The notes under the pieces are model-generated. The model was not told the origin of the DNA and ran no database searches. It saw nothing but the letters and a program-made list of their open reading frames with translations. Shown here one piece after another: positions 1 through 8,125 of a DNA stretch of 64,000 bases. Position 1 is the first letter of the stretch. Each line of letters opens with the position of its first letter. The position numbers were made by a program, and so were the translations under genes. This DNA comes from Chitinophaga sp. YR627 (lineage in GTDB: Bacteria > Bacteroidota > Bacteroidia > Chitinophagales > Chitinophagaceae): NCBI RefSeq assembly GCF_900114995.1, contig NZ_FOUX01000003.1:1154358-1218357 (forward strand), written 5' to 3'.

Positions 1-958
1 CACCTGCACCCAGGGTTACAGAGGAAATAATTGGCTTCAGTAATACGATTGCCAGCAGGGTAATACCAAAAGGAATGGTAAATGCCTCATGCTGAGAACG
101 ACCGATCATTTCAGTAACAGCGCTATAGCTATCTCCGAATAAAGCCGGCAGGATGAATATGCCTAATCCGATAATAGCCGCACCGGCAATAATACGGGTA
201 GAGTCTTTTTTCATTGTACCGAAACGGTGTTTAATGCCAATCACCGTCCGGGTAAAGAATACAGAAACGATACCGGCAATCACACTCAATCCGATAATAT
301 AAGGGATCGCTCTCACCTGCCAGTGAGTAATGCTGAGTTTTAAGAAAGGCTCTTCATGCAGGAGCTGCAGTAAACCCCATGCTGTAAGTACAGCTGAGAT
401 ACTGCTGAGCAGAATAGTTTTGGTCACCTTGCGGGCTATGACTTCAACAGCAAACAGTAAACCCACCAGCGGACTACCAAACAGTGCCGTCAGACCACCC
501 GCTACACCCGCACAGATCAGTTCTGTTTTATACCTGTTGGCAATAGAAGCTTTTTGTCTGGTCATAGCCCCGATGGTCGCAGTAGACACAACCGTAGAAA
601 CCTCTACACCGGTTGAACCACCGAAGATAACTGTCAGAAAACCATTGATAAAGTGAGAAGGTATTTTATAGCTGGGTAATTCGTTGCGGCGGGTGTCCAG
701 GGTCAGGTAGATCTCCTTGATACCCTTGTTCGGCTTCTTCCGGAACGCATATTTCCTGAGCACATGTATCAATACCAGACCGATCAGTGGAAATATGAGA
801 AAAAGATAGGATGAAGCTGAAATCGTCTTAAAGAAATGCTCTTCGTAATGTTCAGTAATATGCTTCAGTACGCTTGCCAGGAGAGCTGATAACAAACCCG
901 CCATAACAGAAGCAGCGAAAAGTTTTACATAGTTGAACTGAATAATCTTCTTACGCAT
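1..958 (-). CDS. ClC-family chloride channel/antiporter (3' end outside window)
   Basis: Partial gene read on the minus strand from ATG at 958 to the window edge; about 319 residues are visible and the C-terminus is missing. The translation begins MRKKIIQFNYVKLF and has many hydrophobic helices. It carries GGSTGVEVS near residue 120, which matches the ClC selectivity motif (usually GxEGP), with the gating glutamate kept but the following Gly-Pro replaced by Val-Ser. Downstream, FGSPLVGLLFAVEV matches the next conserved ClC segment. ClC proteins move chloride, often in exchange for protons, across the inner membrane. A TAnnTTTG box lies about 24 bases upstream. Family assignment is firm; channel versus exchanger cannot be decided. 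Confidence 0.88.
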   Translation of the reverse strand, partial: MRKKIIQFNYVKLFAASVMAGLLSALLASVLKHITEHYEEHFFKTISASSYLFLIFPLIGLVLIHVLRKYAFRKKPNKGIKEIYLTLDTRRNELPSYKIPSHFINGFLTVIFGGSTGVEVSTVVSTATIGAMTRQKASIANRYKTELICAGVAGGLTALFGSPLVGLLFAVEVIARKVTKTILLSSISAVLTAWGLLQLLHEEPFLKLSITHWQVRAIPYIIGLSVIAGIVSVFFTRTVIGIKHRFGTMKKDSTRIIAGAAIIGLGIFILPALFGDSYSAVTEMIGRSQHEAFTIPFGITLLAIVLLKPIISSVTLGAG

Positions 959-981
959 AGCATTCCCTGTTTTTGACGCTG

Positions 982-989
982 CAAAGTTA
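982..989 (-). promoter_or_regulatory. -7 box for the ClC gene
   Basis: TAACTTTG on the minus strand matches the Bacteroidota TAnnTTTG element and would start the transcript about 17 bases before the ClC ATG. No clear -33 TTTG was found at the usual distance. Confidence 0.4.
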
Positions 990-1004
990 GGGCATGAAAA
1001 ACAA

Positions 1005-1033
1005 ATGGAGCGTCTCTTTTGAAGACGCTCCAT
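1005..1033 (-). terminator. Terminator of the dienelactone hydrolase gene
   Basis: Perfect 11-bp stem (ATGGAGCGTCT / AGACGCTCCAT) with a 7-base loop, followed on the minus strand by TTGTTTTTC. It sits between the end of the hydrolase gene and the ClC start. Confidence 0.8.
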
Positions 1034-1053
1034 TAAAATGTGCTTAAATACGC

Positions 1054-1896
1054 TTATTTGAAGATCACTCCGAAGAAGGCACGCATGTCATTCCAGGAAG
1101 CGGTGTCAGCAGCAGCATTGTATTCAATAGGCATGTTGAATTTCTTGCCGTTAGCGGTAGACGCCGGGTTGGTAAATGCATGGGTAGCACCCGCATATTC
1201 CTTAAATGTATAAGGAATGCTCAGGGAATCCAGTTGTTTTTTGAAAGTAGCCACATCCTGTGCTGGTACAAAAGGATCTGCTCCTCCGTGACATACCAGG
1301 ATCTGCGCTTTTGTCAGTCCTTTCTGTGGAGGGACAGTTTGCAGACCACCATGGAAGCTTACTACGCCATTCACCGGAAGACCCAGTTTAGCTGCGTTCA
1401 GTACCATAGAACCACCAAAGCAGTAACCGATCGCAGCAATGCGGGTAGTATCCGCCTGTGGGAAGGTTTTTGCTTTAGCCAGTGCTGCCTGCAGTCTGCC
1501 AAAGCCCAGCTGAGGATTCATATAGAATGGTGTAGCAAATGCTTTTGCCTGGTCAGGGTTCTCAGCATGTTTGCCATTACCATAAAAGTCGATAGCAATA
1601 GCCAGGTAACCCAGTTCAGCCAGTTGTTTAGCACGGCCTTTTTCATAATCGTTCAGTCCCCACCATTCTGGCGCGATCAGCACGATCGGCTTTTTCACAG
1701 TCGTATCGCTACTGAATGCCACTACGCTGTTGAGCGTTACAGTATCTACCTGAATCGTAACAGCTTCTTCAGTAATAGTCGGTTTGGTGACAGTGCTGTC
1801 AGCAGTGTGTTCAGAACCAGCCTGCGGATTGTTACAGGCAGCCATGCAGCATGCAATTACTGCAGGTGCGATCATTGTTGTAATGTTGAATCTCAT
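1054..1896 (-). CDS. Dienelactone hydrolase family lipoprotein
   Basis: 280 residues. The N-terminus is a lipoprotein signal ending in CMAAC (lipidated Cys about 21), so the enzyme is probably anchored in an envelope membrane. The rest is an alpha/beta hydrolase of the dienelactone hydrolase family. The nucleophile motif is GYCFGG (Cys159 instead of Ser, as in classical members), the acid is Asp207 in GGADPFVP, and the base is His239 in GATHAF. The family hydrolyses lactones and esters; the substrate here is unknown. It is monocistronic: a TAACTTTG box lies upstream at 1941-1948 and a strong terminator downstream. Confidence 0.9.
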   Translation of the reverse strand: MRFNITTMIAPAVIACCMAACNNPQAGSEHTADSTVTKPTITEEAVTIQVDTVTLNSVVAFSSDTTVKKPIVLIAPEWWGLNDYEKGRAKQLAELGYLAIAIDFYGNGKHAENPDQAKAFATPFYMNPQLGFGRLQAALAKAKTFPQADTTRIAAIGYCFGGSMVLNAAKLGLPVNGVVSFHGGLQTVPPQKGLTKAQILVCHGGADPFVPAQDVATFKKQLDSLSIPYTFKEYAGATHAFTNPASTANGKKFNMPIEYNAAADTASWNDMRAFFGVIFK

Positions 1897-1940
1897 GTGA
1901 TAGTATTTGAGTATTTGTGTTTTATATGGAAAAAACGGCG

Positions 1941-1948
1941 CAAAGTTA
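1941..1948 (-). promoter_or_regulatory. -7 box for the dienelactone hydrolase gene
   Basis: TAACTTTG on the minus strand, about 45 bases before the start codon; no good -33 element was seen. Confidence 0.4.
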
Positions 1949-2044
1949 ATGACTAATACTGATAGGGCCGCTTACTGCTTATTTAAATAGGTACTGCTCT
2001 CTCAACACAACTAAAATTAACATAGGATTGTATAATTTCAAGAC

Positions 2045-3595
2045 ATGGAACAAGGATTTAACACTGCAATGGCAAACAGACTGCTGAGTGAAGCGGGCAT
2101 CTCGTCCGCAGCACTATTACAGTTATTGCCGGTAGCGGCTTATATGTGTGATGCGGATGGCGGCATTATATGTTATAATGCACGCGCTGTAAAATTGTGG
2201 GGAAGAGCACCGTCTCCAGGTGAAACCATATTCCATGACAGTACCGTAATCGCTGCCGTATTAGAGGAAGGATTACCCCTGAATGACTGGCAATCAACGA
2301 TTAGTCATGCTGATGATACTTCGGTGATCGTCAGGGGGAATATCGCTCCGCTGAAAGACCGGGATGGCGTCGTGATCGGATTGATACATTGTTTTGAAGA
2401 AGTGGCCGTCACCATTGTCCCTGGTACGGAAGTACGTGCCGGTCACCTTGCCGAACTGAATGAACAGTTGCAGCAAAGCGAGGAGAGATATTATAGGATG
2501 ATAGAAGAGGTGGAAGATTACGCCATCCTTTCTATGGATAAGGCGGGAATCATTCAGAACTGGAACAAAGGTGCTGAAAAGATCAAAGGATACCACGAAT
2601 CTGAGATCGTCGGGCGGCATTTTAGTGTGTTCTATCTACCGGAAGACCGTAAACGACAGTTACCTGAGCAATTGATCGCGGAAGCAATGGGAACCGGAAA
2701 AGCGGCTCACGAAGGGTGGCGGATGCGTAAGGACGGGACACGTTTCTGGGGTAGCATCGTGATAACAGCATTACATGATGCGGACAATCAGGTGATCGGT
2801 TTTTCAAAAGTCACCCGTGACCTCACAGAAAGAAAACTGGCGGAAGATAGGATCAGACAATATGCCAGTGACCTGGAATTTCAGAACAGGGAACTGGAAC
2901 AATTTGCCTATGCCGCCGCACACGATATGAAAGAGCCGCTCCGGAAAGTGCAGTTTTATAATAACTATATCAATGACAATGCTGCAGATGTATTGCCGGA
3001 AAAAGCAAGGGAATACCTGAACCGTTCTATCAATGCAGCTTCCCGGATGCAGGGGCTGATAGACGACCTGCTGACGTATTCACAGGCTTCCTCCTTTTCG
3101 AAAGAATCCGAAGAAGTAGATCTGAATACCATTGTAGACGAAGTATTACAGGCTCACCAGCCTACTATAGACAAGTTAAAGGCAGTCATTCAGGTGGACC
3201 TGTTGCCGTTTATGCGTGTCATTCCGTTTCAGTTCAGCCAGTTATTTGATAACCTGATCAGCAATGCGCTCAAATACCATCACCCTGAACGTCATCCCCA
3301 TATCAATATTACCATTACGAAAACCCAGTTACCTGCGGAAGAGAGTCTTGCCAATAGTACGGCCCTGAATGGGTATAAGATATCTGTAGCGGATAATGGG
3401 ATTGGTTTTGAACCTGGTCATGCAGAGAAGATCTTTGATGTATTCCAGCGCTTACATACCCTGCCGGATATTGCTGGTACAGGTATCGGACTGGCCATCT
3501 GTAAAAAGATCGTGCTGAATCATCGCGGACAGATCAAAGCACATGGTATACCCGGAACCGGCGCGACCTTTGAAATTTATATTCCCTGTGAATAA
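2045..3595 (+). CDS. PAS-domain sensor histidine kinase
   Basis: 516 residues with no signal peptide or clear membrane helix, so probably cytoplasmic. Order: a PAS-like region (about 20-125), a short coiled linker, a second PAS domain (about 145-265, ending in the PAC-like FSKVTRDLTERK), then the kinase core. The phospho-acceptor is His293 in AAHDMKEPLR. The ATPase domain has the N box NLISNALKYH (about 403-412), G1 DNGIGF (Asp450) and G2 GTGIGLAICKK (about 478-488). This is the phytochrome/PAS kinase type common in Bacteroidota. The gene ends 3 bases from the convergent single-domain response regulator, a likely partner by proximity. The signal sensed is unknown. Confidence 0.92.
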   Translation: MEQGFNTAMANRLLSEAGISSAALLQLLPVAAYMCDADGGIICYNARAVKLWGRAPSPGETIFHDSTVIAAVLEEGLPLNDWQSTISHADDTSVIVRGNIAPLKDRDGVVIGLIHCFEEVAVTIVPGTEVRAGHLAELNEQLQQSEERYYRMIEEVEDYAILSMDKAGIIQNWNKGAEKIKGYHESEIVGRHFSVFYLPEDRKRQLPEQLIAEAMGTGKAAHEGWRMRKDGTRFWGSIVITALHDADNQVIGFSKVTRDLTERKLAEDRIRQYASDLEFQNRELEQFAYAAAHDMKEPLRKVQFYNNYINDNAADVLPEKAREYLNRSINAASRMQGLIDDLLTYSQASSFSKESEEVDLNTIVDEVLQAHQPTIDKLKAVIQVDLLPFMRVIPFQFSQLFDNLISNALKYHHPERHPHINITITKTQLPAEESLANSTALNGYKISVADNGIGFEPGHAEKIFDVFQRLHTLPDIAGTGIGLAICKKIVLNHRGQIKAHGIPGTGATFEIYIPCE

Positions 3596-3598
3596 AAA

Positions 3599-4003
3599 CT
3601 AGTCTTTGCTGATATCCAGCATCTTGCGGGCCATGTTGTACAGGTCTTCCGTTTTGGTTGGTTTTACAAAATAGAGATCTGCACCATTGTCCAAACAATG
3701 CCGTACATGGTCGGCCTGGTTGGAGGTGCTCCACACCACCTTGGGGATCGGTTGTAATTGCGGGATACTGGCAATCTTCTCCAGGATTTCTACTGCATTG
3801 AAGATCGGCATTTTATAATCCAGGATAAGCAATGATGGCAAACAATTATCCGGACAATTGACCAGGTAGTCAATTGCCTGCTGTCCATTCATGACAGAGT
3901 AGATATTTGCAGCCGGGTCCTGTTTTAAAATTGCGTCTTTCAGGATTTCCTGGTCCTCCGGATCATCATCTGCTAAAAAAATAATTTTAGCCTTGCCAGC
4001 CAT
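3599..4003 (-). CDS. Single-domain response regulator (Rcp1-like)
   Basis: 134 residues, a receiver domain and nothing else. Acidic pocket Asp12-Asp13-Asp14 (LADDDPEDQE), phosphorylation site Asp62 in LLILDYKMP, conserved Ser/Thr in WSTS (about 91-94), and Lys114 in FVKP. The DDDPEDQE opening is typical of Rcp1-type regulators that pair with phytochrome-like kinases and act through protein contacts or phosphorelay rather than DNA binding. It is tail-to-tail with the PAS kinase gene, with a 3-base gap. Confidence 0.93.
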   Translation of the reverse strand: MAGKAKIIFLADDDPEDQEILKDAILKQDPAANIYSVMNGQQAIDYLVNCPDNCLPSLLILDYKMPIFNAVEILEKIASIPQLQPIPKVVWSTSNQADHVRHCLDNGADLYFVKPTKTEDLYNMARKMLDISKD

Positions 4004-4113
4004 AATTCAAGATATGATTTGAACTTTCGTTTTACAGCGCTTAAGTTATGTAATCTTTCTAATAAAATTCTACTCCGGGCAGACCAACCCTGGTAGTATT
4101 ACTAACTATGCAC

Positions 4114-4908
4114 TTAAATGGCCGGTTGGGTAGAGACCCGTATGTAGGCTCTTTTCGCTGCATAAAGTGCCTGTATGATCCGACGGGGATTTTTCCATTC
4201 AAACAGGCGGATGATCCAGATGGTAAATCTGATCAGTTTACCGGCAGGTTGTAATAATCCAACTGCCAGTTTCCGGATACTGGCATCCCTTGCTGCAATA
4301 CAGGCGGTATAATCAGCACCTTTTTTCTCTGAAAGCTCTTCTGCAAAACGCCAGGCGCCGTCACGGGCATTGGTAAGACTGAATTGTATCAGGATGGATT
4401 CGTTATTGCCGGCATTCAGACCAAGCAGTGAGAGGAAAGGGGAGATGCGGTTGATCTCTGTCAGTACTTCTCCTGTCAGAGAGCCCAGGATATCGTTAAT
4501 GGTATTGAAATCTCTCCGGATAAGCCGGATGTCCTGCTCTCCGGTTGTTTCTACAGCAGCAATACCGAGATCCAGGTTGATATGGGCATTCATACCCAGC
4601 AGCAGATGTTGTAAAACCAATACAGCAGATTTCTCGGCGCCTTCAAATGCGACCAGCCAGGAACCGGTAGGCGTCTGACCATTCTTATACTGGCGAACAG
4701 CTTCAATGTAACGGTTGGCAAATGTGACATCCAGTTTCTCCATCCTGGGGCCATCTTCAAATTCATTATTGAGGATGCCTTCCTGTACCCTGACGGTTAC
4801 TTTGTGATAGAGGGCGGCAAAGACACCAAGCCTGCTATTGGTATCTGCGGAGGTGGTAATAATGTCTTCCAGTTGCCGGATGACTTCATTAATAGTGTGG
4901 GCGGCCAT
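4114..4908 (-). CDS. DUF5995 family protein
   Basis: 264 residues, mostly predicted alpha-helical, with no signal peptide. Residues about 75-125 (FANRY, GSWLVAF, HLLLGMNAHINLDLGIA) resemble DUF5995 proteins of Bacteroidota and Actinobacteria. The His/Asn/Asp-rich HLLLGMNAHINLDL segment could be a ligand- or metal-binding core, but no biochemical role is known to me. No operon partner: the neighbouring GH16-like gene has its own terminator-like hairpin in between. Confidence 0.72.
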   Translation of the reverse strand: MAAHTINEVIRQLEDIITTSADTNSRLGVFAALYHKVTVRVQEGILNNEFEDGPRMEKLDVTFANRYIEAVRQYKNGQTPTGSWLVAFEGAEKSAVLVLQHLLLGMNAHINLDLGIAAVETTGEQDIRLIRRDFNTINDILGSLTGEVLTEINRISPFLSLLGLNAGNNESILIQFSLTNARDGAWRFAEELSEKKGADYTACIAARDASIRKLAVGLLQPAGKLIRFTIWIIRLFEWKNPRRIIQALYAAKRAYIRVSTQPAI

Positions 4909-4969
4909 AATGTGGTGTTTTGGGGTAAACTTTGCTGGCCGTAAATCTAACTTAATTTAATAAGAAAAG

Positions 4970-5006
4970 GGTTAACCAGAAGGTGGAAACCTTCCAGGCG
5001 TAACCC
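4970..5006 (-). terminator. Terminator-like hairpin after the GH16-like gene
   Basis: Imperfect stem (outer GGTTA/TAACC, inner GAAGG/CCTTC) followed on the minus strand by the pyrimidine-rich CTTTTCTTATT, just past the end of the GH16-like gene. Confidence 0.5.
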
Positions 5007-5030
5007 TCTCCATTACAAAACTTAAAACAC

Positions 5031-5810
5031 TTACGCTGCCGTAAATGTGAATGAGTGTATAATGATTTCTACTTCCTGGTTATTGGACGGTGCACTACCC
5101 TGGAACAACCAGAGGTTCATGTGTACCGGCAGGGATAATGTGCTCACATTGTATCCTGCAGGTGTTGTCCATGGGAAGAAGGAATTTGCTTCAACAAGGT
5201 TGTGTCCATGGTAACCTTTGTAGGCTACGGACGTCGCAGTCCTGGTGAACTTATACGAAGTGTAGGTGCCATTCAGGGCCAGCTCATAAGTCTGGGATAC
5301 GTTACCTGAACCAGTAGCAGGATACACTGTATAGTTATAATTAGGCCATGCGTTATTTCCCCAGCGGGCAAATTCGATGTCTACTTCATGATGACCATCA
5401 TCACCGGATTTGTAATTGAACAGACCCAGTACGATGTTTCTATCCAGTTTGTCTACAGCGCCTTCTACTTTCCATACGTAGGAGCCATAGCCGAAAGACT
5501 GGGTAGTTGTTACTTCAGCGCAAAGCCATCTGCCGGTGGCAGGGTCTTTTCTAATTTTCAGGTGCAGGTGACCATCGCTGTCCACCCATACGTTGCTGGA
5601 GGCGCTGCTCCAATAGTTGGGACCTGGGCCTGAAGTACCAGCTTCATTTCTTACTTCCCAGGTATATCCGCTGAAACTGATATAGGTAGCTTCTGCGGAA
5701 GGTTTTCGGTCACCGGTTTTGCCCGGATCTGTACCAGTCGTGGATGCCGCGTCTTTGGCGCAGCTGCTGAAGATAGCCAGGATAGCGATCAGCATTGTGA
5801 ACTTGTGCAT
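5031..5810 (-). CDS. GH16-like glycoside hydrolase lipoprotein
   Basis: 259 residues. The lipoprotein signal ends at FSSC (Cys17), followed by a polar linker and a beta-rich domain. HHEVDIEFARWG (Glu142, Asp144, Glu146) matches the GH16 catalytic signature ExDxE, where the first Glu is the nucleophile and the last the acid/base. WVDSDGHLHLKI and FGYGSYVWKVEG fit the GH16 jelly-roll. Family members cut beta-glucans and related polysaccharides; the substrate is not predictable here. Expected on the cell surface or in the periplasm. Single gene, no SusC/SusD neighbours. Confidence 0.78.
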   Translation of the reverse strand: MHKFTMLIAILAIFSSCAKDAASTTGTDPGKTGDRKPSAEATYISFSGYTWEVRNEAGTSGPGPNYWSSASSNVWVDSDGHLHLKIRKDPATGRWLCAEVTTTQSFGYGSYVWKVEGAVDKLDRNIVLGLFNYKSGDDGHHEVDIEFARWGNNAWPNYNYTVYPATGSGNVSQTYELALNGTYTSYKFTRTATSVAYKGYHGHNLVEANSFFPWTTPAGYNVSTLSLPVHMNLWLFQGSAPSNNQEVEIIIHSFTFTAA

Positions 5811-5928
5811 TACTAATGGTTTATTTTAAGGAAAAATGAGGGTTTTGATAATATGACAATCAGAGAAACGGTATACTTTGATGTGACCGGAAGAAATTTT
5901 TTTAAATAGATGGTTGGGGCAATAAAAA

Positions 5929-5953
5929 AAGGCCCTCCGGGGCGGAGGACCTT
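5929..5953 (-). terminator. Terminator of the NDH/Rrf2 operon
   Basis: 11-bp stem (AAGGTCCTCCG / CGGAGGGCCTT, one G-T pair) followed by seven T residues on the minus strand, 16 bases past the Rrf2 stop. Confidence 0.85.
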
Positions 5954-5969
5954 TCTATGATCAATAAGC

Positions 5970-6467
5970 TTATTTTTTGAGTTTCTGGAGATTAAACCAC
6001 TTTTCTGTTTCAGCTCTTGTTTCGTCCGGGATAAGTCCCAGGAGTGTATTGTGTAGCCAGCGGAGATTTCTTGTTTTCAGGAAAGCTTCCAGTTTCTGAC
6101 TGGCTTCCAGGAAAACGGCATGTACGGTACATACTCCGGTATCACTCCCATTTGTCCCGCCGATCACACAGCCGGAACGTACATCATGGCATTCGAAGAG
6201 AGAAACCCTGCCTTCTACCGCCACGGCTATATCCCAGAATGAGATTTCCTCTGCCGGTCTGGCCAGGACATATCCTCCTTTCACCCCCAAAGCTGAGCGT
6301 ACAAGTCCTCCTTTCTGTAAACGGGTAAAGATCTTTGCGAGATAACTTTCTGAGATATTCTGAAATGTAGCCATATCCGCAATCGTCATGGCATTATCCT
6401 TAGAGACATCCACCAGATAATACATTGAGTGAATCGCGTATTCAACACCTTTTCCCAGTAATGGCAT
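5970..6467 (-). CDS. Rrf2 family transcriptional regulator
   Basis: 165 residues. N-terminal winged helix typical of Rrf2 proteins (GKGVEYAIHSMYYL, with SYLAKIFTRLQKGGLVRS as recognition region and GVKGGYVLAR as wing). Cys93, Cys100 and Cys113 lie in the region where IscR/NsrR-type members bind an iron-sulfur cluster, so redox or NO sensing is plausible; the spacing (6 and 12 residues between cysteines) is not exactly that of IscR. It follows the FAD-dependent oxidoreductase gene by 32 bases on the same strand and probably shares its transcript, which suggests control of that operon. Confidence 0.9.
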   Translation of the reverse strand: MPLLGKGVEYAIHSMYYLVDVSKDNAMTIADMATFQNISESYLAKIFTRLQKGGLVRSALGVKGGYVLARPAEEISFWDIAVAVEGRVSLFECHDVRSGCVIGGTNGSDTGVCTVHAVFLEASQKLEAFLKTRNLRWLHNTLLGLIPDETRAETEKWFNLQKLKK

Positions 6468-6499
6468 ACAATTTTAAGCTGGTTATCCCCCAAAGATAG

Positions 6500-7687
6500 C
6501 TAAAAAGCAGGATCTGCAGGGATTGCAGCCGCAACGTTTGCCTCAGGATCAGGAGAGGGGACGATCCATACAGTGTTAATTTCTGTTTTAATTTGCTTAC
6601 CTGCGGCTTCGCTGGCTTCCATCTTTCGCTCAAATCCCCTGGTGAATAAGGCCTTCTCTGGTCCAAGGTCCACGCAGGTCACATAGGAGGATTGTACATA
6701 TGGGAGTTTCTCCCCGCCAAAGAGGTCGGCTACTGCATTGTGACCTGACCATTTGCCCTGGAACAGGGAATACTGACAGGACATTAGTGCATGATTGACA
6801 CCATCTGGCTTAGAGAGAGCTGCATCGCCCGTTACCATGATATTGCTGTAACCCGGTAATTTGAAATATTCATCGACAGCGAGTCTGTTCATATTGTCTT
6901 TGTCGCCGTTGAAGAAAGCATGCAGCGGACTGGCTTCCAGACCGGCTGTCCATACTATAGTACTAGCAGGGATCTGTTCTCCGTTAGCCAGATAAACCAC
7001 GTTTTCTTCAATCCTTACAGGAAGCGTACCCAGGCGTAATTCAATATTTTGATTCAGCAGTACTTCATTAATATAGGTCCGGGCTTCCGGAGAATAGGCG
7101 CCGCCTATATTGCCTCCGCGATCGATCAATACCACCCTCATCTGCCGGTCAGCATATTTATTAACAATATCCTGTACACCCGTCACGATCTCCAGTCCGG
7201 TCAATCCGCCTCCAACTACTACTACTGTATCGTCGCCCTTTTCTTTAAAACCACTGGTTGCCAGTTGGGCAATATGTGTATGTAACTGTGTAGCGCCCTG
7301 AAAATCATCAATATGATGGATTGTTTCTGCACCCGGGAAATCAGGACGTTTTAATCTGCTGCCAGCTGCAACGATCAGATAATCATAAGTTAAGGTAGTC
7401 TGCTGGTCGTTTTGTTCCAGGGTCAGGCTATGTTGTGCCGGTTGGATGTCCGTCACCAGGCCGGTCAGCAATGATACGCCCAGCGGCTCCAGTAATGGCA
7501 GGATGTTCGTCCGTACGGTGTCAAGATGCGCTTCATACAACCTGGGACGGTTGGTCAGGTAGTTGTCCTTATTGATGACAGTGATCTTCAGTTCTGCGGT
7601 TTTTCCCATTTCCCGGCTCTGTCTTACAGCGCTCATAGCACTCCAGAACCCTGAGAAACCACCACCTATAATAATGAGATGCTTCAT
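6500..7687 (-). CDS. FAD/NAD(P)-dependent oxidoreductase, NDH-2-like
   Basis: 395 residues. Two Rossmann dinucleotide sites: GGGFSG at 8-13 for FAD and VVVVGGGLTGLEIV near 153-166 for NAD(P)H. VTGDAAL near 295 is the second FAD-contact motif. The layout matches type II NADH dehydrogenases and related pyridine nucleotide-disulfide oxidoreductases, but no CxxC disulfide or C-terminal membrane helix is obvious. Likely role: NADH oxidation with a quinone or other small acceptor. It is the first gene of an operon with the Rrf2 regulator, which points to redox-responsive expression. Confidence 0.85.
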   Translation of the reverse strand: MKHLIIIGGGFSGFWSAMSAVRQSREMGKTAELKITVINKDNYLTNRPRLYEAHLDTVRTNILPLLEPLGVSLLTGLVTDIQPAQHSLTLEQNDQQTTLTYDYLIVAAGSRLKRPDFPGAETIHHIDDFQGATQLHTHIAQLATSGFKEKGDDTVVVVGGGLTGLEIVTGVQDIVNKYADRQMRVVLIDRGGNIGGAYSPEARTYINEVLLNQNIELRLGTLPVRIEENVVYLANGEQIPASTIVWTAGLEASPLHAFFNGDKDNMNRLAVDEYFKLPGYSNIMVTGDAALSKPDGVNHALMSCQYSLFQGKWSGHNAVADLFGGEKLPYVQSSYVTCVDLGPEKALFTRGFERKMEASEAAGKQIKTEINTVWIVPSPDPEANVAAAIPADPAF

Positions 7688-7725
7688 AAAAGATTTAATT
7701 TAGATAATTCGGATACATGTTGTCG

Positions 7726-7733
7726 CAAATATA
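7726..7733 (-). promoter_or_regulatory. -7 box of the NDH/Rrf2 operon
   Basis: TATATTTG on the minus strand, about 40 bases before the oxidoreductase ATG, matches TAnnTTTG. The -33 element is unclear. Confidence 0.45.
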
Positions 7734-7851
7734 GTTTTGTTTGGAATAAAACAGGAAATTATTTTTGTAAATAGGTGTCAAAAAGGGGGGGTATCAGGTC
7801 ATAATAAATGGGAAAAAATATTGTATTTGATTGTCAGACAGTGCTTTATAT

Positions 7852-7889
7852 GGTTGCTTGCTCCTTTGCCGGAAAAACCCTTATATTTG
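7852..7889 (+). promoter_or_regulatory. Promoter-like element abutting the 64-residue gene
   Basis: TTG, 21 bases, then TATATTTG at 7882-7889. If used, transcription would start within a few bases of the ATG at 7896, giving a leaderless or near-leaderless message. Confidence 0.4.
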
Positions 7890-7895
7890 GGTATC

Positions 7896-8090
7896 ATGAA
7901 AGCAAAAATTAGCAAAAAGGGTACTGCCTTCTTAAAGAGTACACAGGCTTCTAATGCATTAATTGCAGCTGTTGTGAATAATTTTAAACAATTATCCAAT
8001 GGTGTTGCTATTCCTTTTCATGTTGCCATCAATGATGGAAGATCTCAGCGTGACCTCGAAGTAAGGGTGCGCAAAGTGACTTCTATGTAA
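7896..8090 (+). CDS. Small basic protein of unknown function
   Basis: 64 residues starting MKAKISKKGTAF, rich in Lys/Arg, with no signal peptide or membrane helix. I do not recognise the family. I placed the start at the ATG at 7896 rather than further upstream because the upstream in-frame extension has unusual composition (many Cys, Trp, Leu) and because a TAnnTTTG box ends just before this ATG. The short alternating hydrophobic C-terminal half (IPFHVAINDGRSQRDLEVRV) could form a small beta fold. It is followed after 35 bases by a membrane-protein gene on the same strand, possibly co-transcribed. Confidence 0.6.
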   Translation: MKAKISKKGTAFLKSTQASNALIAAVVNNFKQLSNGVAIPFHVAINDGRSQRDLEVRVRKVTSM

Positions 8091-8125
8091 CCCGATATCC
8101 ATATTTAGCCATATCTGCCTCAAAA

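Noticed and set aside
1180..1956. Long open frame on the plus strand over the dienelactone hydrolase
   Set aside because: Antisense to a gene with clear catalytic motifs; its own translation has no recognisable domain and odd Cys/Phe-rich composition.
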